64,000 nucleotides of DNA. Source: Candidatus Intestinimonas merdavium. Its GTDB lineage: Bacteria; Bacillota; Clostridia; Oscillospirales; Oscillospiraceae. Below are positions 60,074 through 64,000 of the stretch, piece after piece. The notes under the pieces were generated by a model that did no database searches, had not been told where the DNA came from, and saw only the letters and a list, made by a program, of their open reading frames with translations. Location: assembly GCA_019115785.1 (NCBI GenBank), contig DXCX01000055.1, forward strand, positions 1 through 64,000, written 5' to 3'. The translations under genes were made by a program, and so were the position numbers. The first letter of the stretch is position 1, and each line of letters opens with the position of its first letter.

Positions 60074-61459
60074 ATGAAACTTTGGGCAGGACGCTTCCAA
60101 AAGGAGACCGATACTGCGGTCAACGATTTCAACTCCTCCATCAGCTTTGACGCCCGGCTCTATCAGGAGGACATTGCCGGCTCCATTGCCCACGCCGCCA
60201 TGCTGGGCAAGCAGGGCATCATTGAGGAGCACGAGGCGGAAAAGATCATCGAGGGCCTCAAGGCCATCCTGGCCGACATCGAGGCAGGTAAAGTGGAGTT
60301 CTCCGAGGAAAATGAGGACATCCACATGAATATCGAAAGTGAGCTCACCGCTCGCATCGGGGATACCGGCAAGCGCCTCCACACCGCCCGGAGCCGGAAC
60401 GATCAGGTGGCGGTGGACTTCCGGCTCTACGTCAAAAAGGAGATTCCTGTTATCATCGGTATGGTGCTGGATCTGGAGAAGGTCCTCATCAAGAAGGCCC
60501 AGGAAAACCTGGATGCCGTCATGCCGGGCTATACTCACCTCCAGCGAGCCCAGCCCACCACATTTGCACACTACATGATGGCCTACGCCAACATGCTCAA
60601 GCGGGATGTGACCCGGCTGGAGGACTGCCTGGAGCGTATGGACGAGTGCCCCCTGGGAGCCGGTGCCCTGGCCACCTCCACCTATCCGGTGGACCGGTTC
60701 CAGACCGCGGCCGCCCTGGGCTTTGGGAAACCCACCGACAACTCCCTGGACTCGGTTTCCGATCGAGACTTTGCCATTGAGTTCACCTCGGCGCTCTCCA
60801 TCCTCATGATGCACCTGTCCCGGTTTTCTGAGGAGATCATCCTCTGGTGCTCCTGGGAGTTCAAGTTCGTGGAGCTGGACGACGCCTACTCCACCGGCTC
60901 CTCCATCATGCCTCAGAAGAAGAATCCAGACGTGGCCGAGCTGGTCCGGGGCAAGACGGGGCGGGTGTACGGCTCCCTCATCACCCTCCTTACCATCATG
61001 AAAGGGCTTCCCCTTGCCTATAACAAGGACATGCAGGAGGACAAGGAGCCCGTCTTTGACGCCATCGATACGGTGGAACAGTGCCTCCCCGTCTTTGCCG
61101 CCATGGTGAACACCCTCACTGTCAAGCACAAGAACATGCAGAGAGCGGCGGCTGGCGGCTTCATCAACGCCACCGACTGCGCCGACTATCTGGTGAAGAA
61201 GGGGCTGCCCTTCCGGGATGCCTACATGATCGTGGGCCGGCTGGTCCACATGTGCATCAAGACTGGTGAGACGCTGGATACCTTGCCCCTCAAGGACTTC
61301 CAGTCCGTGTCCGGCGCCTTTGGCCCCGATGTATATCAGGCTCTGGAGCTCAAGACCTGCGTGGGAGGCCGGAAGGTCTATGGCGGCCCCGCCCCCGACT
61401 CTGTCAAGATACAGATTGAACACATCCAGCAGTTCGTGGAGGCGCGTGAGCAGAAATGA
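60074..61459 (+). CDS. argH: Argininosuccinate lyase
   Basis: MKLWAGRFQKETDTAVNDFNSSISFDARLYQEDIAGSIAHA; GSSIMPQKKNPDVAELVRGKTGRVYG. Confidence 0.97.
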   Translation: MKLWAGRFQKETDTAVNDFNSSISFDARLYQEDIAGSIAHAAMLGKQGIIEEHEAEKIIEGLKAILADIEAGKVEFSEENEDIHMNIESELTARIGDTGKRLHTARSRNDQVAVDFRLYVKKEIPVIIGMVLDLEKVLIKKAQENLDAVMPGYTHLQRAQPTTFAHYMMAYANMLKRDVTRLEDCLERMDECPLGAGALATSTYPVDRFQTAAALGFGKPTDNSLDSVSDRDFAIEFTSALSILMMHLSRFSEEIILWCSWEFKFVELDDAYSTGSSIMPQKKNPDVAELVRGKTGRVYGSLITLLTIMKGLPLAYNKDMQEDKEPVFDAIDTVEQCLPVFAAMVNTLTVKHKNMQRAAAGGFINATDCADYLVKKGLPFRDAYMIVGRLVHMCIKTGETLDTLPLKDFQSVSGAFGPDVYQALELKTCVGGRKVYGGPAPDSVKIQIEHIQQFVEAREQK

Positions 61460-62394
61460 AGCCAAAAGTCTACATCGACGGCCAGGAGGGCACCACCGGA
61501 CTTCAGATCTATGAGCGTCTGGGGGGGCGGGACGACATCGAGCTACTCCTTATCGAACCTGACAAGCGGAAAGACTTGACAGAACGGAAAAAGTTGCTCA
61601 ATGCCGCCGATCTGTGCTTCCTGTGCCTGCCCGACGCCGCCGCCGTGGAGGCGGTGGGACTGATCGAAAATGAGAAGACCAAGGTCATCGACGCCTCCAC
61701 CGCCCATAGGACAGCGGAGGGATGGACTTACGGCTTTCCAGAGCTGCTGGCCGGCCAGCGTCAGCGGGTGCGTTTTGCCAAACGGGTGGCCAACCCCGGC
61801 TGTCACGCCACCGGTTTTCTAGTCTCAGCCGCACCTTTGACGGCCATGGGGGTCCTGCCAAAGGAGGCTGCCATCACCTGCTTTTCTCTCACCGGCTATT
61901 CCGGGGGAGGGAAGAAGATGATTGCCGACTATGAGACAGGGGAGAAAGCGGAAGACCTTTACAGCCCCAGGATTTACGGGACCAACCTCCGCCACAAGCA
62001 CCTGCCGGAGATGAAGGCCTATGCCGGCCTTACTCAGCCGCCGGTTTTCTGCCCGGTGGTGGATGACTACTATAAAGGTATGGCCACCACGCTGATGCTC
62101 CCCGTCTCCCTATTGTCCGGCCACCCCACAGCGGAGGATGTGTGCGAGATGTTGGAGCGGTACTATGAGGGAGAGGCTTTGGTCAAGGTGCTGCCCTACC
62201 AGAAGGAGAGGGCCTTCCTATGCGCCAACGCTATGGCGGGGAAGGACAGCCTGGAGCTCATCGTCTCCGGCCACGAGGAGCAGATTATCATTACGGCCCG
62301 GTTTGACAACCTGGGCAAAGGTGCCTCTGGCGCGGCGGTCCAGAATATGAACCTGATGCTGGGGTTCCCCGAGACCACGGGGCTGGCCCTGTGA
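61456..62394 (+). CDS. argC: N-acetyl-gamma-glutamyl-phosphate reductase (short/type 2 form)
   Basis: KPKVYIDGQEGTTGLQIYERLGGRDDIELL; ANPGCHATGFLVSAAPL; KGASGAAVQNMNLMLGF. Confidence 0.95.
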   Translation: MKPKVYIDGQEGTTGLQIYERLGGRDDIELLLIEPDKRKDLTERKKLLNAADLCFLCLPDAAAVEAVGLIENEKTKVIDASTAHRTAEGWTYGFPELLAGQRQRVRFAKRVANPGCHATGFLVSAAPLTAMGVLPKEAAITCFSLTGYSGGGKKMIADYETGEKAEDLYSPRIYGTNLRHKHLPEMKAYAGLTQPPVFCPVVDDYYKGMATTLMLPVSLLSGHPTAEDVCEMLERYYEGEALVKVLPYQKERAFLCANAMAGKDSLELIVSGHEEQIIITARFDNLGKGASGAAVQNMNLMLGFPETTGLAL

Positions 62395-62440
62395 GGCAAC
62401 GGCGGTGCAGCCGCCGGAATGACAAAGGAGTTGTGTCGAT

Positions 62441-63703
62441 ATGAAACAGATCTCTGGCGGCGTGGCCGCCCCCAAGGGATTTACCGCCTCCGGTGTCCAC
62501 TGTGGCGTGAAGAAGGGAAAGGGAGACGGCAATCAGCCCCCTATGAGCAAGATGCCCGAGGTGCTGGAGGGGAAAAAGGACCTGGCCCTCATCGTCTCCG
62601 AGCAGCCCTGTACTGCCGCTGCGGTCTATACCATGAACCGGGTGAAGGCGGCCCCCCTGTATGTCACCATGGATCACCTGGAAAACGGAGAGGCCCAGGC
62701 CATCGTAGCCAACTCCGGCAACGCCAATGCCTGTGCTCCTAATAGCCATGAGCATGCCGAGGAGATGTGCCAGCTGGCTGCCCAGGCCACCGGCCTGAAG
62801 GCATCCGACTTTGTGGTGGCATCCACCGGTGTCATTGGCCAGGAGCTCAACATCTCCGCCATTCAGGCCGGGCTCCCCGCCTGTGCAGCAGCCCTCTCCA
62901 AGGACGGTTCTGACGCCGCGGCCAATGCCATCATGACCACTGATACAGTGAAGAAGGAGATGGCGGTGACCTGTTCTGTGGGTGGTAAGACGGTGACCAT
63001 TGGCGCCATCGCCAAGGGCTCCGGTATGATCCACCCCAATATGGGTACCATGCTGTGCTTCGTCACCACCGACTGCGCCATCACCCATGAGATGCTCTCC
63101 GACGCCCTCCACGAGATCGTGCCCCGGACCTTCAACCGGGTGACGGTAGATGGGGATACCTCCACCAACGACATGTGCGTGGTGCTGGCCAACGGCATGG
63201 CGGAGAACGATCTCATCGAGTGGAAGGACGACGGTTATACCGTCTTTTACAAGACGCTTTACAGCGTCTTTGAGCAGATGGCCCGGTCTATCGCCGCTGA
63301 CGGAGAGGGAGCCAGCAAGCTCATTACCTGCACGGTAGGCAGGGCCCGCAGTGAGGAGGCTGCCGAGCGCCTGGCCAAGGCGGTGGTGGGCTCCTCTCTG
63401 GTGAAGGCCGCCATGTTTGGTTCCGATGCCAACTGGGGCCGAGTCCTCTGTGCCATGGGCTACTCCAAGGCGCCCTTCCGCCCTGAGTTTGTGGACGTAA
63501 AGTTTGCCTCTGCTGTGGGAGAGATCCTGGTGTGCCAGCAAGGAGCCGGAGTGGACTTCGATGAAGAGGCCGCAAAGAGCATCCTCAGCCAGGATGAGGT
63601 GGTCATCCATGTGAATCTCAATGAGGGTGAGCACGAGGCCACCTGCTGGGGCTGCGACCTTACCTATGACTATGTGAAGATCAACGGGGACTACCGGACC
63701 TGA
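62441..63703 (+). CDS. argJ: Bifunctional glutamate N-acetyltransferase/amino-acid acetyltransferase
   Basis: GGVAAPKGFTASGVHCGVKKGKGD; KGSGMIHPNMGTMLCFVTTD (autocleavage motif); GSDANWGRVLCAMGYS. Confidence 0.97.
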   Translation: MKQISGGVAAPKGFTASGVHCGVKKGKGDGNQPPMSKMPEVLEGKKDLALIVSEQPCTAAAVYTMNRVKAAPLYVTMDHLENGEAQAIVANSGNANACAPNSHEHAEEMCQLAAQATGLKASDFVVASTGVIGQELNISAIQAGLPACAAALSKDGSDAAANAIMTTDTVKKEMAVTCSVGGKTVTIGAIAKGSGMIHPNMGTMLCFVTTDCAITHEMLSDALHEIVPRTFNRVTVDGDTSTNDMCVVLANGMAENDLIEWKDDGYTVFYKTLYSVFEQMARSIAADGEGASKLITCTVGRARSEEAAERLAKAVVGSSLVKAAMFGSDANWGRVLCAMGYSKAPFRPEFVDVKFASAVGEILVCQQGAGVDFDEEAAKSILSQDEVVIHVNLNEGEHEATCWGCDLTYDYVKINGDYRT

Positions 63704-63736
63704 GTGTGAGCCGGCACCCCCATGGAGGTTACTGAT

Positions 63737-64000
63737 ATGTCCGATTCCCATGTGGCGCAGCGCGCCCAGGTTCTGGCCGAGGCCCTGCCCTACATCCAGA
63801 AATACTACGGCAAGACCATCGTAGTCAAATACGGCGGAAATGCTATGATCTCCGAGGAGCTCCGCCAGGCCGTCATCAGCGACATCATCCTCCTCCACCT
63901 GGTGGGTATCCAGGTGGTGGTGGTCCACGGCGGCGGCCCGGAGATCTCCGCCATGCTCAAGAAAATTGGTAAGGAGTCCAAATTTGTGGACGGCCTGCGG
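63737..64000 (+). CDS. argB: Acetylglutamate kinase (3' end beyond window)
   Basis: [74 protein letters not shown]. Confidence 0.95.
   Translation, partial: MSDSHVAQRAQVLAEALPYIQKYYGKTIVVKYGGNAMISEELRQAVISDIILLHLVGIQVVVVHGGGPEISAMLKKIGKESKFVDGLR

Noticed and set aside
58634-61465. 943-aa minus-strand ORF opposite argG/argH
   Set aside because: Shadow ORF of two clearly recognised enzymes; no recognisable domain.
1-64000. CRISPR arrays, tRNA or rRNA genes
   Set aside because: None recognised on either strand by eye; no regularly spaced repeats and no tRNA-like cloverleafs that I could support.

Overview
The window is a GC-rich segment of a Clostridia-like genome, probably Oscillospiraceae (Flavonifractor/Pseudoflavonifractor-like); this taxonomic guess is an inference from gene content. 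Most of it is ordinary chromosomal backbone. It opens with rplA(partial)-rplK-nusG-secE-rpmG, then ruvX, a luxE-luxC pair, two half-size TauE/SafE permeases, tcdA, a PrsA/SurA-like PPIase, a probable 6S RNA, a class A PBP, SLH-domain proteins and a CofE-like ligase. Next come a PiT transporter, MATE pump, 2-hydroxyacyl-CoA dehydratase-type activase halves, malQ, a DivIVA-like protein, uppP, ftsK/spoIIIE, ypeB and an ECF sigma/anti-sigma pair. The right part holds an amidase, rsmA, polA, rimI-GNAT-GNAT-tsaD, a clpC-like gene, a ferredoxin, a hydrolase/acyltransferase/zinc-ribbon membrane cluster, and argG-argH-argC-argJ-argB(partial). Two accessory scars stand out. One at about 38.5-41.9 kb has a decayed transposase, a gutted GH32 sucrose hydrolase joined tail-to-tail with a truncated thiolase at an ~8 bp shared sequence, and a 140 bp TIR-bounded MITE-like element. 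The other at about 49.3-51.0 kb is AT-richer, with an IS3-like left-end relic and an XRE regulator. I did not find an unmistakable new defence or biosynthetic system. The best leads are the luciferase-less LuxC/LuxE pair, hairpins that appear to sequester Shine-Dalgarno sequences upstream of two transporters, a clpC-like gene that appears to lack a canonical start codon, the activase gene split around an SLH/transglutaminase gene, and the acyltransferase/zinc-ribbon membrane pair. All family names are from reading the translations; no database search was run.
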